DNA of 64,000 bases from Roseospira visakhapatnamensis (GTDB lineage: Bacteria > Pseudomonadota > Alphaproteobacteria > Rhodospirillales > Rhodospirillaceae): the NCBI RefSeq assembly GCF_014197915.1, contig NZ_JACIGK010000013.1, positions 1 to 64,000 on the forward strand. The letters run 5' to 3'. The notes beneath the pieces are model-generated. The model made no database searches. It saw only the letters and a program-made list of their open reading frames with translations, and had not been told where the DNA came from. The stretch's first letter is position 1. Each line of letters starts with the position of its first letter. The translations under genes and the position numbers were made by a program. Positions 1 through 8,345 of the stretch are shown piece after piece.

Positions 1-81
1 CGGGCTCCGGAAACGGCGGTTGTTCACTCTTCGTTCTACGCGATTCCGGACCACCTGTCACCACATGATGTGGTCCCGGAC
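1..81. other. GC-rich left edge, no gene assigned
   Basis: This stretch is clearly richer in G+C than the AT-rich island that follows. It contains a short palindrome at 60-74 (ACCACAT-G-ATGTGGT). A reverse-strand reading frame coming from about position 97 stops at a TAG at 36-38, which could be the tail of a gene or a mobile-element remnant, but it is too short to identify. The window edge prevents a better call. Confidence 0.3.
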
Positions 82-300
82 TCAAAGGGATAAGCCTCCA
101 GCTACATTATTGTATACATGACTCTTCGTGACACGAATCATGGCATCGCCAACATAAGCCTCTTGAACAACTCCAACTTCATAATTTTTTACAGCTTTCT
201 GAGTAAACGCATGAGTATCAACTGGCTTTACAGTAATTGATGATGCACATCCAGAAACCAAAGAGAGTATTGCAAAAAATTTTATCGTTTTTTTAAACAT
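82..300 (-). CDS. Short AT-rich lipoprotein, probably truncated
   Basis: The chosen start at 300 gives a classic lipoprotein signal: two lysines, a hydrophobic run and the lipobox V-S-G-C, with the lipidated Cys at residue 18. The in-frame ATG at 366 would add 22 residues before this signal and is therefore less likely. The mature part is only about 54 residues and ends abruptly (A-G-G-L-S-L) where the sequence turns from AT-rich to GC-rich. I infer that the 3' end was lost at a junction near position 85-105. The gene lies in an AT-rich island unlike the rest of the window, which suggests transfer. Function is unknown; outer-membrane or periplasmic anchoring is expected from the signal. Confidence 0.5.
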   Translation of the reverse strand: MFKKTIKFFAILSLVSGCASSITVKPVDTHAFTQKAVKNYEVGVVQEAYVGDAMIRVTKSHVYNNVAGGLSL

Positions 301-518
301 AAGCTCGCAACCTTTCGGCATTTTGAAAACGTTCAAGAGAAAAACTATCATTTTTTGTACAAACATGCAACCTAAAATTTAGTGCACACGAACTTGAAGC
401 GACGAAAAATAGATGATAAAAAGAGAAGACACATCAAAATGATGAATAGAAACATTGCGGCAAAATAATTTAGGGAATTCAAGATCTCTTGGAACCAAAA
501 CACTCGGTATAAAATAAA
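301..518. other. AT-rich noncoding stretch upstream of recG
   Basis: No convincing gene is present. The base composition changes sharply exactly at the recG start codon. A TATAAA sequence at 509-514 lies only 4 bases before the recG ATG, with TTGGAA at 489-494 as a poorly spaced -35 candidate (14-base spacer). No Shine-Dalgarno sequence precedes recG. If the TATAAA is a real -10 element, the recG mRNA would start at or next to its ATG. Confidence 0.35.
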
Positions 519-2615
519 ATGCGCCCAGAACTGCTCTACCCATTGTTCCAGCCCATCGACTCCCTGAAGGGAGTGGGTCCGCGTATCGCCCCGCTGGTGA
601 AGAAACTGATGGGGCCGAAGGTGGTGGACGCGCTCTGGCACCTGCCCACGGGGATCATCGACCGCCGCAACCGGCCCAAGGTGACCGAGGCCATGCCCGG
701 CACGGTGGCCACCCTGGTGCTGACCGTGGACGAGCACCGCCCGGCGCCGCCGGGCAGCCGCGCGCCGTACCGGGTGGCGGCCTCGGACGAGACCGGCACG
801 CTCACCCTGGTGTTCTTCCGCGCCAAGCGCGACTACCTGGAACGGCTGTTGCCCGTGGGCGAGCAGCGCGTCGTCAGCGGCCGGATCGAGGTCTACAACG
901 ACCTGCCGCAGATGGCGCACCCCGACCATGTGGTGCCGGTCTCGGACCTGGCGTCGATCCAGACCGTGGAGCCGGTGCACCCCCTCACCCAGGGCCTCAC
1001 CCCCAAGATACTGGGCAAGGTCGTGGGGGCGGCGCTCGACTTCGGCCTGACGGTCGCCCGCACGGCCCCGGAATGGCTGGATCCGACCGTGGTGGCGCGC
1101 GAGGGCTGGCCAAGTTGGGGCGAGGCGCTCCAGGCCGCGCACCACCCGGCGGACCATGCCGCGCTGGAACCGCTGTCCCCGGCGCGGGCGCGTCTGGCCT
1201 ATGACGAGTTGCTGGCCAGCCAGCTTGCGTTGATCCTGGTGCGCGCCAGCCTGCGCGAGCGCGCCGGACGGTCGCTGACGGGGGACGGCGGGTTGCGCGA
1301 CACGGCCCTGGCCGCCCTGCCCTTCGCCCTGACCGGCGCCCAGCGGCGCGCGGTGGACGAGATCGCCGCCGACATGGCCCGCCCGGCCCGCATGATGCGC
1401 CTGTTGCAGGGCGACGTGGGCAGCGGCAAGACGGTGGTTGCCTGGCTGGCGATGCTGGTGGCGCTGGAGGCCGGCGCCCAGGCGGCCTTGATGGCGCCCA
1501 CCGAGATCCTCGCCCGCCAGCACCTGGAGACCATCGCCCCCCTGGCCGAGGCCGTCGGGGTGCGCATCGCCCTGCTGACGGGGCGCGACAAGGGCAAGGC
1601 GCGGGAGGACCTCGTGGCCGCCGTGGCCGCCGGTGACGTCCGGGTGCTGATCGGCACCCATGCCCTGTTCCAGGCCGACGTCGCCTTCCACGACCTGGGA
1701 CTGGTGGTGATCGACGAACAGCACCGCTTCGGCGTGGACCAGCGGCTCGGCCTGTCCTCCAAGGGGCGGGCGACCGACGTGCTGGTGATGACCGCGACCC
1801 CCATCCCGCGCACGCTCACCCTCACCCACTACGGCGACATGGACATCTCCCGCCTGGACGAGAAGCCCCCCGGCCGCCAGCCGGTGGACACCCGCGTGTT
1901 GCCCCAGGATCGCCTGCCCCAGGTGATCGAGGCCATCCAGCGGGCCATCGCCACCGGCAACAAGGTGTACTGGGTGTGCCCGCTGGTGGAGGAGTTGGAG
2001 ACCTCGGACCTGGCCGCCGCCGAAAGCCGGTACGAGGACCTGCGCGGCGTGCTGGGCGGACGCGTGGGGCTGGTGCACGGCCGCATGACGGCGGCCGAGA
2101 AGGACGCGGTGATGGAGCGGTTCACCCGCGAGGGCGTGGACGTGCTGGTCGCCACCACGGTCATCGAGGTCGGCGTGAACGTGCCCGCCGCCACGGTCAT
2201 GGTGATCGAGCACGCCGAGCGCTTCGGCCTGGCCCAGTTGCATCAGTTGCGTGGACGCATCGGCCGGGGCACGGGCCAGTCCACCTGCCTGCTGCTCTAT
2301 CAGGGTCCCCTGGGCGAGGTGGCGCGGGAGCGCCTCAAGGTCATCCGCGACAGCGAGGACGGCTTCTTCATCGCCGAGGAGGATCTGCGCCTGCGCGGCG
2401 GCGGCGAGGTTCTGGGCACCCGGCAAAGCGGCCTGCCCGCGTTCCGGCTGGCCGACCTGGCGACGCACACGGACCTTCTGGCCATGGCCCGCGACGACGC
2501 CAAGCTGATCGCGCACCGCGATCCCCGTCTGGAGGGGGCACGCGGTCAGGCGCTGCGCGTGCTGCTGTATCTGTTCGAACGCGACGCGGCGGTGCGGACG
2601 CTCGGGTCGGGCTGA
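519..2615 (+). CDS. recG: ATP-dependent DNA helicase RecG
   Basis: RecG is the superfamily 2 helicase that regresses stalled replication forks and migrates Holliday junctions in the cytoplasm. The 698-residue product has the usual family length. The N-terminal wedge/OB region (about residues 1-230) begins with the typical motif SLKGVGPR and is followed by the helicase core: Walker A GDVGSGKT at 298-305, DEQH box near residue 398, the TATPIPRT motif, and a C-terminal helicase domain with the QLRGRIGRG motif. The ATG at 519 matches the usual alphaproteobacterial N-terminus (MRPE) although no ribosome-binding site is seen. A 14-bp GC palindrome at 2619-2632 just after the stop may act as a terminator between recG and the convergent transporter unit. 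Confidence 0.97.
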   Translation: MRPELLYPLFQPIDSLKGVGPRIAPLVKKLMGPKVVDALWHLPTGIIDRRNRPKVTEAMPGTVATLVLTVDEHRPAPPGSRAPYRVAASDETGTLTLVFFRAKRDYLERLLPVGEQRVVSGRIEVYNDLPQMAHPDHVVPVSDLASIQTVEPVHPLTQGLTPKILGKVVGAALDFGLTVARTAPEWLDPTVVAREGWPSWGEALQAAHHPADHAALEPLSPARARLAYDELLASQLALILVRASLRERAGRSLTGDGGLRDTALAALPFALTGAQRRAVDEIAADMARPARMMRLLQGDVGSGKTVVAWLAMLVALEAGAQAALMAPTEILARQHLETIAPLAEAVGVRIALLTGRDKGKAREDLVAAVAAGDVRVLIGTHALFQADVAFHDLGLVVIDEQHRFGVDQRLGLSSKGRATDVLVMTATPIPRTLTLTHYGDMDISRLDEKPPGRQPVDTRVLPQDRLPQVIEAIQRAIATGNKVYWVCPLVEELETSDLAAAESRYEDLRGVLGGRVGLVHGRMTAAEKDAVMERFTREGVDVLVATTVIEVGVNVPAATVMVIEHAERFGLAQLHQLRGRIGRGTGQSTCLLLYQGPLGEVARERLKVIRDSEDGFFIAEEDLRLRGGGEVLGTRQSGLPAFRLADLATHTDLLAMARDDAKLIAHRDPRLEGARGQALRVLLYLFERDAAVRTLGSG

Positions 2616-2639
2616 GGGCCGCGCCGGCGCGGGGCATCC

Positions 2640-2747
2640 CTAATCGTCCAGTTTCGTCGGCGCCCCGGTGTACAGCCAGGCCACCACCCCCATGAACACG
2701 AACACGAAAACGTTCAGAAGGGTATCCACAAGGGGATGGACGATCAT
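2640..2747 (-). CDS. 35-residue membrane peptide coupled to the BCCT transporter
   Basis: This small reading frame starts at an ATG whose first base pairs overlap the stop of the transporter gene (ATGA at 2744-2747). A strong ribosome-binding site, AGGAGG, sits within the transporter 3' end about 7 bases before the ATG. The peptide has a short polar N-terminus, one hydrophobic segment (about residues 9-26, rich in Val and Phe) and a charged tail ending K-L-D-D. Size, topology and coupling resemble the small accessory subunits known for some NSS-family sodium symporters (such as MetS with MetP), but the partner here is a BCCT protein. I infer a stabilising or regulatory subunit; no homologue is recognised. 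Confidence 0.7.
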   Translation of the reverse strand: MIVHPLVDTLLNVFVFVFMGVVAWLYTGAPTKLDD

Positions 2748-4273
2748 CGGGGCACCTCCTCCCGCGCCAGGAACCGCACCAGGCTGACCATCAGCAGATG
2801 CACGATGAACAGGAAGGGCATGGCGCCCAGGGCGATGATGGACCGCACCGCGCCGATGCTGTCCGACAGGATCATCACCAGCCCCAGCGCCGCCAGGATC
2901 ACCCCCCAGATCACCTTCACCCGCCCGGCCGGGTTGGCGTCACCGCCGGACGAGAACATGCCCAGGACAAAGGCGGCGCTGACCACGCTGGTGACGATGA
3001 ACAGGAAGGCCGCGAGAACCACCGCCAGCGTGGTCAGGGCGGACAGCGGCAACTGCTCCAGCAGGTAGAACGTCGATCGATTGAAGTCCTCGGCGACGAC
3101 CTCCAGAACGGGCAGCTCCGTCCGCAGGGCACCGAAGAACCCGACGCTGCTGAAGACGCCGAACCAGACGATCGAAAACAGGGTCGGCGCCAACAGAACC
3201 CCGAAGACGAATTCCCGGATGGTGCGACCCCGCGAGATGCGCGCGACGAACACCCCCACGAACGGCCCCCAGGCCAGCCACCAGGCCATGTAGCTGAGGG
3301 TCCAGTCCCGGAACCAGCCCTCGATCCGGGCGTCGAAGAAGGTGAAGGTGCGGAACCCGTGCGGCACCACGCCGGCGATGTACTCGCCGATACTGCCGAC
3401 AATGCTGCTCATCACGTAGGAGGTCGGGCCGGCCAGCAGCACGAACACCATCAGACCAACCGCCAGGACCATGGCGGTGTTGGACAACACGGCCATGCCC
3501 CGACCGAGATCGACCAGCAGCGGCGGTAGGAAGGTCGCGCACATGCCGGCATACAGGGCCAGCGGAAGCCACGGCGCGGGATCGGTAAGGCCGAACAGCG
3601 CGACCACCCCGGCCTCCAACTGGAACACCCCCATGGCCAGGGAGCCGGCGACCCCGATGGCGATGGCGACGATGGCCGCCAGATCGGTGACCCAGCCCAC
3701 CGACACGGTCGCCCGCGTCCGCCCGAACACGGCGATCAAGGGGGCGCTCATCAGCTTCGGCGTCCCCTTGCGAAAGCCGAAGTAGGCGATGACCAGCGCC
3801 ACCATGCCGTAGATCGCCCAGGCATGCAGGCCCCAATGGAACGTGGTGACGAAGTGGGCGATGGTGGCCGCTTCCGCCGGGTCGACGTAGTCGCTCAGCA
3901 GCGCGAAGTGGGTCAGCGGCTCGGCGGCCCCGTAGTACAGCAGTCCCACGCCCATGCCGGCCGCGAACATCATGGTCAGCCAACTCACGGTGCTGAACTC
4001 GGGTTTGTCCCAGTCCTGCCCGAGCTTGATCCGGCCGTAGGGAGACAGGGCGAGGGCCACGATCAGCAGCAGCATCACGCTGGTCGTCAGCATGATGAAC
4101 CAACCGCGACTGGTGAACAGGGTGGACGTCGCCGACGACGCCAGCGCGGACAGCCCGTCCGTGTCCACCACGCCCCACACGGCGATCACGGTGGTCATGC
4201 TCAGGGCGACCAGCATCAGGGGATTCTTGAACACAACAGGACGCTCCGCCTCTGGTGGCGGGTGACGGTACAC
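2744..4273 (-). CDS. BCCT family betaine/choline/carnitine-type transporter
   Basis: This is a 509-residue inner-membrane secondary transporter of the BCCT family, which imports quaternary ammonium osmolytes such as glycine betaine or choline, usually with Na+. About twelve hydrophobic segments are visible. Family hallmarks include the stretch FHWGLHAWAIYG near residue 150 and the tryptophan-rich segment with WWLAWGPFVG and ARISRGRTIREF near residues 330-350. The start at 4273 is a GTG; an internal ATG about 20 residues in is possible. The C-terminus is short, lacking the long osmosensing tail of BetP-like members. It is followed with ATGA overlap by a 35-residue membrane peptide. The substrate cannot be set from sequence alone. 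Confidence 0.93.
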   Translation of the reverse strand: MYRHPPPEAERPVVFKNPLMLVALSMTTVIAVWGVVDTDGLSALASSATSTLFTSRGWFIMLTTSVMLLLIVALALSPYGRIKLGQDWDKPEFSTVSWLTMMFAAGMGVGLLYYGAAEPLTHFALLSDYVDPAEAATIAHFVTTFHWGLHAWAIYGMVALVIAYFGFRKGTPKLMSAPLIAVFGRTRATVSVGWVTDLAAIVAIAIGVAGSLAMGVFQLEAGVVALFGLTDPAPWLPLALYAGMCATFLPPLLVDLGRGMAVLSNTAMVLAVGLMVFVLLAGPTSYVMSSIVGSIGEYIAGVVPHGFRTFTFFDARIEGWFRDWTLSYMAWWLAWGPFVGVFVARISRGRTIREFVFGVLLAPTLFSIVWFGVFSSVGFFGALRTELPVLEVVAEDFNRSTFYLLEQLPLSALTTLAVVLAAFLFIVTSVVSAAFVLGMFSSGGDANPAGRVKVIWGVILAALGLVMILSDSIGAVRSIIALGAMPFLFIVHLLMVSLVRFLAREEVPR

Positions 4274-4294
4274 CAGAGGACAGGACCGCGCCGT

Positions 4295-4326
4295 TAAAAA
4301 CGGACCCCGCGTGGAGGCCCGCGGGG
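4295..4326 (-). terminator. Intrinsic terminator after the dienelactone-hydrolase-like gene
   Basis: Read on the minus strand there is a 7-bp stem CCCCGCG/CGCGGGG (4305-4311 with 4320-4326), an 8-base loop and, four bases later, a run of five T (4296-4300). It lies 30 bases beyond the stop of the gene that ends at 4356 and before the BCCT start, so it separates the two units. Confidence 0.65.
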
Positions 4327-4355
4327 CCGATCACACCGCCGTCGACGAAGCGCCC

Positions 4356-5195
4356 CTATCCCTTCAGATGCGCGTCGAAGAAGGCCATGGTCCGCTCCCA
4401 GGCCAGGCGCGCGTCGTCCTCGTCGTAGCGGCTGCCGGACGGATTGGCGAAGGCGTGGTCGGCCTCGTACCAGTGCAGGGTCAGGCTGTCGGCCTTGCCG
4501 GCCTCGGCCATGGCCGCCTGAAAGCCCTTCACCATGGCCTGGTCGATGAACCCATCCTGGGTCGCGAAGTGGCCCAGTACCGGTCCTTGCAGGGCTTTCA
4601 GCGGCTCGGCCTCCTGGATCAGGCGGCCGTAATAGATCACGGTGGCATCGACCGGCGCGGCCACGGACGCGTTCAGCGACCACGCGCCCCCGAAACACCA
4701 GCCCACGGTGCCCAGGCGACCGGTGCCGGCCTCGTGGCTCCGCAGCCAGTCCATCCACGCGGCGCAGGTCTCGGTCGCCTCGGCCGCGTCCACCGCCTGC
4801 ATCTGCGCGCGCGCCGCGTCCGGGGTCGAGGCCACCGCCCCGCCCATCAGGTCGATGGCCAGCGCCACATAACCGGCCTGGGCATATTCACGCGCCGCCG
4901 CCTTGATCTGGTCGTTGAGCCCCCACCACTCGTGGATCAGCATCACCGTCGGCGCCGGCAGCGTCTCCGGCAGGGCCAGCGCCGCCGACACCGTGCGACC
5001 CGAGGGCAGGGTAAGGCTCACCTCGTCCGTCTCCTCGGCGGCCGCCCGCGCCAGCACCGGATCGGCCAGGATGGCGGCGAAGGACACCCCCGCCAGCCCC
5101 TTCACCATGGCGCGGCGTCCCATCGGCATCATCGGTGCCGACGTCGGCGGCGGATCCGTGGCGGCCACCCCGCCGTGAAGAGCCTCATCACGCAT
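4356..5195 (-). CDS. Dienelactone hydrolase family protein, Tat-exported
   Basis: The 279-residue product is an alpha/beta hydrolase of the dienelactone hydrolase family. The N-terminus carries a twin-arginine motif (GRRAMVKG, about residues 26-33) followed by a hydrophobic run and an A-R-A cleavage region, so periplasmic location via Tat is expected. Catalytic features are visible: nucleophile Cys in GWCFGG, Asp in the segment FATQDGF and His in EADHAF, plus the family motif HEWWGLN. I chose the ATG at 5195 because GGGAGG lies about 7 bases upstream; earlier in-frame starts lack a ribosome-binding site. The substrate is unknown; many family members hydrolyse esters or lactones other than dienelactone. 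It stands alone between a terminator and a divergent kinase gene. Confidence 0.85.
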   Translation of the reverse strand: MRDEALHGGVAATDPPPTSAPMMPMGRRAMVKGLAGVSFAAILADPVLARAAAEETDEVSLTLPSGRTVSAALALPETLPAPTVMLIHEWWGLNDQIKAAAREYAQAGYVALAIDLMGGAVASTPDAARAQMQAVDAAEATETCAAWMDWLRSHEAGTGRLGTVGWCFGGAWSLNASVAAPVDATVIYYGRLIQEAEPLKALQGPVLGHFATQDGFIDQAMVKGFQAAMAEAGKADSLTLHWYEADHAFANPSGSRYDEDDARLAWERTMAFFDAHLKG

Positions 5196-5426
5196 TCCGC
5201 GTTCCTCCCTGGTTGCCATGAACCACGACCGGCGATCACTCCGATGCCGCCCACGCTTTTGACATGGTTCCAAGTGACGATGGATCAAGACCAACGCCCG
5301 ACTCGATCGCACCGGTTCGGTTGCGCAGTCTTTTCTTGCGCACCGGTTTGGCACACAATGGTGGTTTCCGGGATCCCCTGGAGCCAGGGCGTCGATACGC
5401 CTCCGGACGACAAGGCATCGCGTACC

Positions 5427-7427
5427 ATGATCCCCAAGACATCAGACCGGCCCTCCGCATGGGACGACGGCGGTCAGACCTTGGCCGTGCCCGATGGGCC
5501 GAGCGTGCTGCCCGCCTACAGGGACGCCGGCCCGCTGGCCACGCTCGCCCTGGAAACCGAACGGGACGGCCGCGTCGGGGTCTGGGAGTGGCGGCTGGAC
5601 CTGGGCCGGGTCCGCTGGTCGCCGGGCCTGTTCGCGTTGCTGGGCATTGATCCCTCCGTCCGCCTGACCCTGGACGATCTTCCGAGCCTGATCGTCCCCG
5701 AGGACCGGGAGCCCTACCAGTGCTTCTTCCAGCGCTGCCAGGCCGGGGACCCGCCCAACGATACCGTGTTTCGGCTGTTCGGCCCCGACAACCGCATCCT
5801 GCACCTGCGCACTCGCGTGCGCATCCCCCAGGTGGGCGCGAACGGTCAGCCCCTGGTGATCCGGGGCACGGTGGTGGACGTCACCGAGCTTGTCGATCAC
5901 GCGCGGCAGCGGGAAATCGCCCGGGAGGCCGCCGAGACCGCCCGGCGCCGGCTGGAGGCGGGCATCGCCGCCATGGGGGAGGCGTTCGCCCTGTGGGATC
6001 CCCAGGATCGCCTGGAGTTGTGGAATCGCCGGTTCGAGGACATGTATGCCGCCGTCCGGCCGCATATCCGCGTCGGCATCCCGTTTCAGGACTTCCTGCA
6101 CCATTGCGTGAACGCCGGCGTGTTCGTGGCGGCGCGCGGGCGCGAGGAAGCCTGGCTGGTCGAGCGCAGCCGGGAACACGGCAACCCCAGTTCCTCCAGC
6201 GAGCACCTGCTCAGCAACGGCCGCTGGTATCGGTTCACGGAGCGACGCACGGCCGACGGCTCGTTCGTCGGGCTGCGCGCCGACATCACCGACGAAAAGC
6301 TGCGGGCCCTGGCGCTTGAGGAAAGCGAGGAGCGCTATCGCGCTCTGTTCCAGGGAAGCCGCTCGGTGCAGCTTCTGATCGCCCCCGACACGGGCGGCAT
6401 CGTGGAGTGCAACGACGCGGCCTGCCGGTATTACGGATATGCGCGCGACACGTTGACCGCCCTGTCCCTGGACGACATCACCGTCGCGCGGCCGGAGGAT
6501 GGCCTCGCGGCGACGCGCCGGGCCACGGAACACGTCCAGTCCGTCGTCCGGGAACGCCATCGCCTGGCCTCGGGCACAGTGCGTGACGTGGAGACGCACG
6601 CCGGGCCGGTATCGGTGAACGGCCGCCCCCTGATCTATGCCGTCGTCCATGATATCGGCGACCGCATCCAGGCCGAAACCCAGCGCGAGACCCTGATGGC
6701 CAACGTGGAGCGCGCCAATGCCGAACTGGAGCACTTCGCCCATGTGGTTTCCCATGATCTGCGCGAACCCCTGCGCATGATCACCACGTCGCTCGGCATG
6801 GTCTCGCGACGCCATGCCGACAGCCTGCCCGACGACGCCCGCGCGTTCCTGGACTTCGCCATGACGGGCGCCACAGACCTCGACGCCCTGATTGTCGATC
6901 TGCTGGACTACGCCCGGGCCGGCCGGGATGTTCGGCCCCTGTCCCTCCTGCCCAGCCGCCCCCTCCTGGAGGAGGCCCTGGGCACGCTGTCCGCGCAGAT
7001 TGCCGAGACCGGCGCCGCCGTCACCCTGGCCCCCGATCCCTGGCCGCGCGTCCGGGGCGACGCCAACCAGTTGACCTGCCTGTTCATCAACCTGATCGGT
7101 AACGCCCTGAAGTACCGCCACGTGGACCGGCCGGTGCGCATCCGTCTCAGTCACACCCGGGTGAACCACGGCGGCCGCCCGTTCACCGGAATCGCCATCG
7201 CCGACAACGGCATCGGCATTCCCGCCGGCCAGCGCGACCGCATCTTCATGATCTTCCACCGCCTGCATACGCGGGAGACATACCCCGGCACGGGGATCGG
7301 CCTGGCCATCGCCCGCAAGGTCGTCAACCGCTGCCAGGGCCATATTCTCGTGGAGTCCGAGGAGGGCCAGGGCACCACCTTCACGGTGCTCTTCCCGGTC
7401 GTGCCCGACGGCGATGCGCCGCCCTAG
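5427..7427 (+). CDS. Soluble PAS-PAS-PAS sensor histidine kinase
   Basis: The 666-residue protein has no membrane segment, so it should sense in the cytoplasm. Three PAS-like domains are seen at about residues 45-155 (GVWEWRLDLG start), 178-290 (a PAS_7-like unit, AGIAAMGEAFALWD) and 298-415. A HisKA domain follows, with the phospho-acceptor His443 in VSHDLREPLR, then a HATPase_c domain with N box NLIGNALKYR, G1 DNGIGI and G2 GTGIGLAIA. Start choice is uncertain: ATG at 5427 is favoured, but an in-frame ATG at 5358 is possible. No response regulator is adjacent. The final 14 bases overlap the nuclease-like gene, suggesting co-transcription. Confidence 0.88.
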   Translation: MIPKTSDRPSAWDDGGQTLAVPDGPSVLPAYRDAGPLATLALETERDGRVGVWEWRLDLGRVRWSPGLFALLGIDPSVRLTLDDLPSLIVPEDREPYQCFFQRCQAGDPPNDTVFRLFGPDNRILHLRTRVRIPQVGANGQPLVIRGTVVDVTELVDHARQREIAREAAETARRRLEAGIAAMGEAFALWDPQDRLELWNRRFEDMYAAVRPHIRVGIPFQDFLHHCVNAGVFVAARGREEAWLVERSREHGNPSSSSEHLLSNGRWYRFTERRTADGSFVGLRADITDEKLRALALEESEERYRALFQGSRSVQLLIAPDTGGIVECNDAACRYYGYARDTLTALSLDDITVARPEDGLAATRRATEHVQSVVRERHRLASGTVRDVETHAGPVSVNGRPLIYAVVHDIGDRIQAETQRETLMANVERANAELEHFAHVVSHDLREPLRMITTSLGMVSRRHADSLPDDARAFLDFAMTGATDLDALIVDLLDYARAGRDVRPLSLLPSRPLLEEALGTLSAQIAETGAAVTLAPDPWPRVRGDANQLTCLFINLIGNALKYRHVDRPVRIRLSHTRVNHGGRPFTGIAIADNGIGIPAGQRDRIFMIFHRLHTRETYPGTGIGLAIARKVVNRCQGHILVESEEGQGTTFTVLFPVVPDGDAPP

Positions 7428-8298
7428 GACCCCAACCCGCCGGCGGGTCCTGGCCCTGGGGACCACGGCCGGCCTGGCGACTCCGCTGCTCGGCACGGGC
7501 CCGGGCGCCGGGGCACGCGCGACCCCGCCGGCCCCCGGCCTCAGCCCGGCGGAGCCCGTCCCCGTCGCCGGCGTACGGGACGACGGCACCCTGGTTCTGG
7601 CCGGAGGCGAGACCCTGGCCCTGACCGCCGTGCGCCTGCCGCAAGCCGCCGATCTGCCCCGGAACCGCCATGGCGCGGGGGAGGCCGCGCGGGTTCAGGC
7701 CGTGCGAGCCGAGGCGCTGACCCGGATCCGGGCGGCTTGCCGGACGGCCGTCGCGCGACCGTGGGTGCCCGCCGTCGGACGCGACCGGCACGGCCGCCTG
7801 CTGGCCCAGGTCGAGGTGCTCCCCCCGTCCGGGGCGGCCCCCGGCGGGTCGAACGGCCGCTGGCTTCAGGCGGACCTGATCGCCGCCGGGCTGGCGCGGG
7901 TGGAGACCATGGCCGGGGCCGCCGCCGGGGCCGATCGCTTGCTGAGCCTGGAGGCCCGGGCGCGGCGCGCCCGCCGGGGCCTGTGGGCCGACGCCCTCTA
8001 CCATCCGCGCCACCATGACCAGACATGGCCCTGGATCGGTACCTTCCAGATCGTGCGCGGCGTCGTGCGCGATGTCGCCTTGGTGCGCGGGCGTCTCTAC
8101 CTCAACTTCGGCCCCGACTGGCGCCGGGACTTCACGGTCATGGTGGAGCGACCCCGGCGCACCGACCTGGACCCGACCCGCCTGCGGGATCTGCGCGCGC
8201 AGCTGGTCCAGGTGCGTGGCTGGCTGTTTCCCACGAACGGACCGATGATCGCGCTGGACCACGCCGCGCCCCTGGAAACGCGGGTCTGGCTGGACTGA
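7414..8298 (+). CDS. Tat-exported thermonuclease-like (SNase fold) protein
   Basis: The 294-residue protein begins with a twin-arginine signal (TRRRVLALG at about residues 8-16, then a hydrophobic segment), so it is expected in the periplasm. The body resembles staphylococcal-nuclease-like proteins: a strand with ALTAVRLPQA, a segment GRDRHGRLLAQV that matches the family pattern, and ADLIAAGLARV followed by an Arg-rich EARARRARRGLW helix. The second half (after about residue 200) resembles the extra domain of some proteobacterial SNase proteins. Catalytic Arg/Glu residues of true nucleases are not all obvious, so enzymatic activity is uncertain. It overlaps the upstream kinase by 14 bp. Confidence 0.7.
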   Translation: MRRPRTPTRRRVLALGTTAGLATPLLGTGPGAGARATPPAPGLSPAEPVPVAGVRDDGTLVLAGGETLALTAVRLPQAADLPRNRHGAGEAARVQAVRAEALTRIRAACRTAVARPWVPAVGRDRHGRLLAQVEVLPPSGAAPGGSNGRWLQADLIAAGLARVETMAGAAAGADRLLSLEARARRARRGLWADALYHPRHHDQTWPWIGTFQIVRGVVRDVALVRGRLYLNFGPDWRRDFTVMVERPRRTDLDPTRLRDLRAQLVQVRGWLFPTNGPMIALDHAAPLETRVWLD

Positions 8299-8345
8299 CC
8301 CCGCCATCATCACCCCGGCCGTGGTGGCGGGCGCGTCCCATCGGA

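Noticed and set aside
372-455. 27-residue hydrophobic frame in the AT-rich island (minus strand)
   Set aside because: It looks like a small toxin-type peptide but has no ribosome-binding site, no antisense partner is evident, and hydrophobic chance frames are common in T-rich DNA.
372-2516. Very long open frame on the minus strand across recG
   Set aside because: It is the antisense of recG in a GC-rich genome, with a His/Gln/Gly-rich composition typical of shadow frames. The same applies to the long antisense frames over the kinase genes, treY, glgX and potFG.
5259-5287. TTGACA upstream of the three-PAS kinase
   Set aside because: The -35 is perfect but the bases 16-18 downstream do not resemble a -10 element, so no promoter is called.
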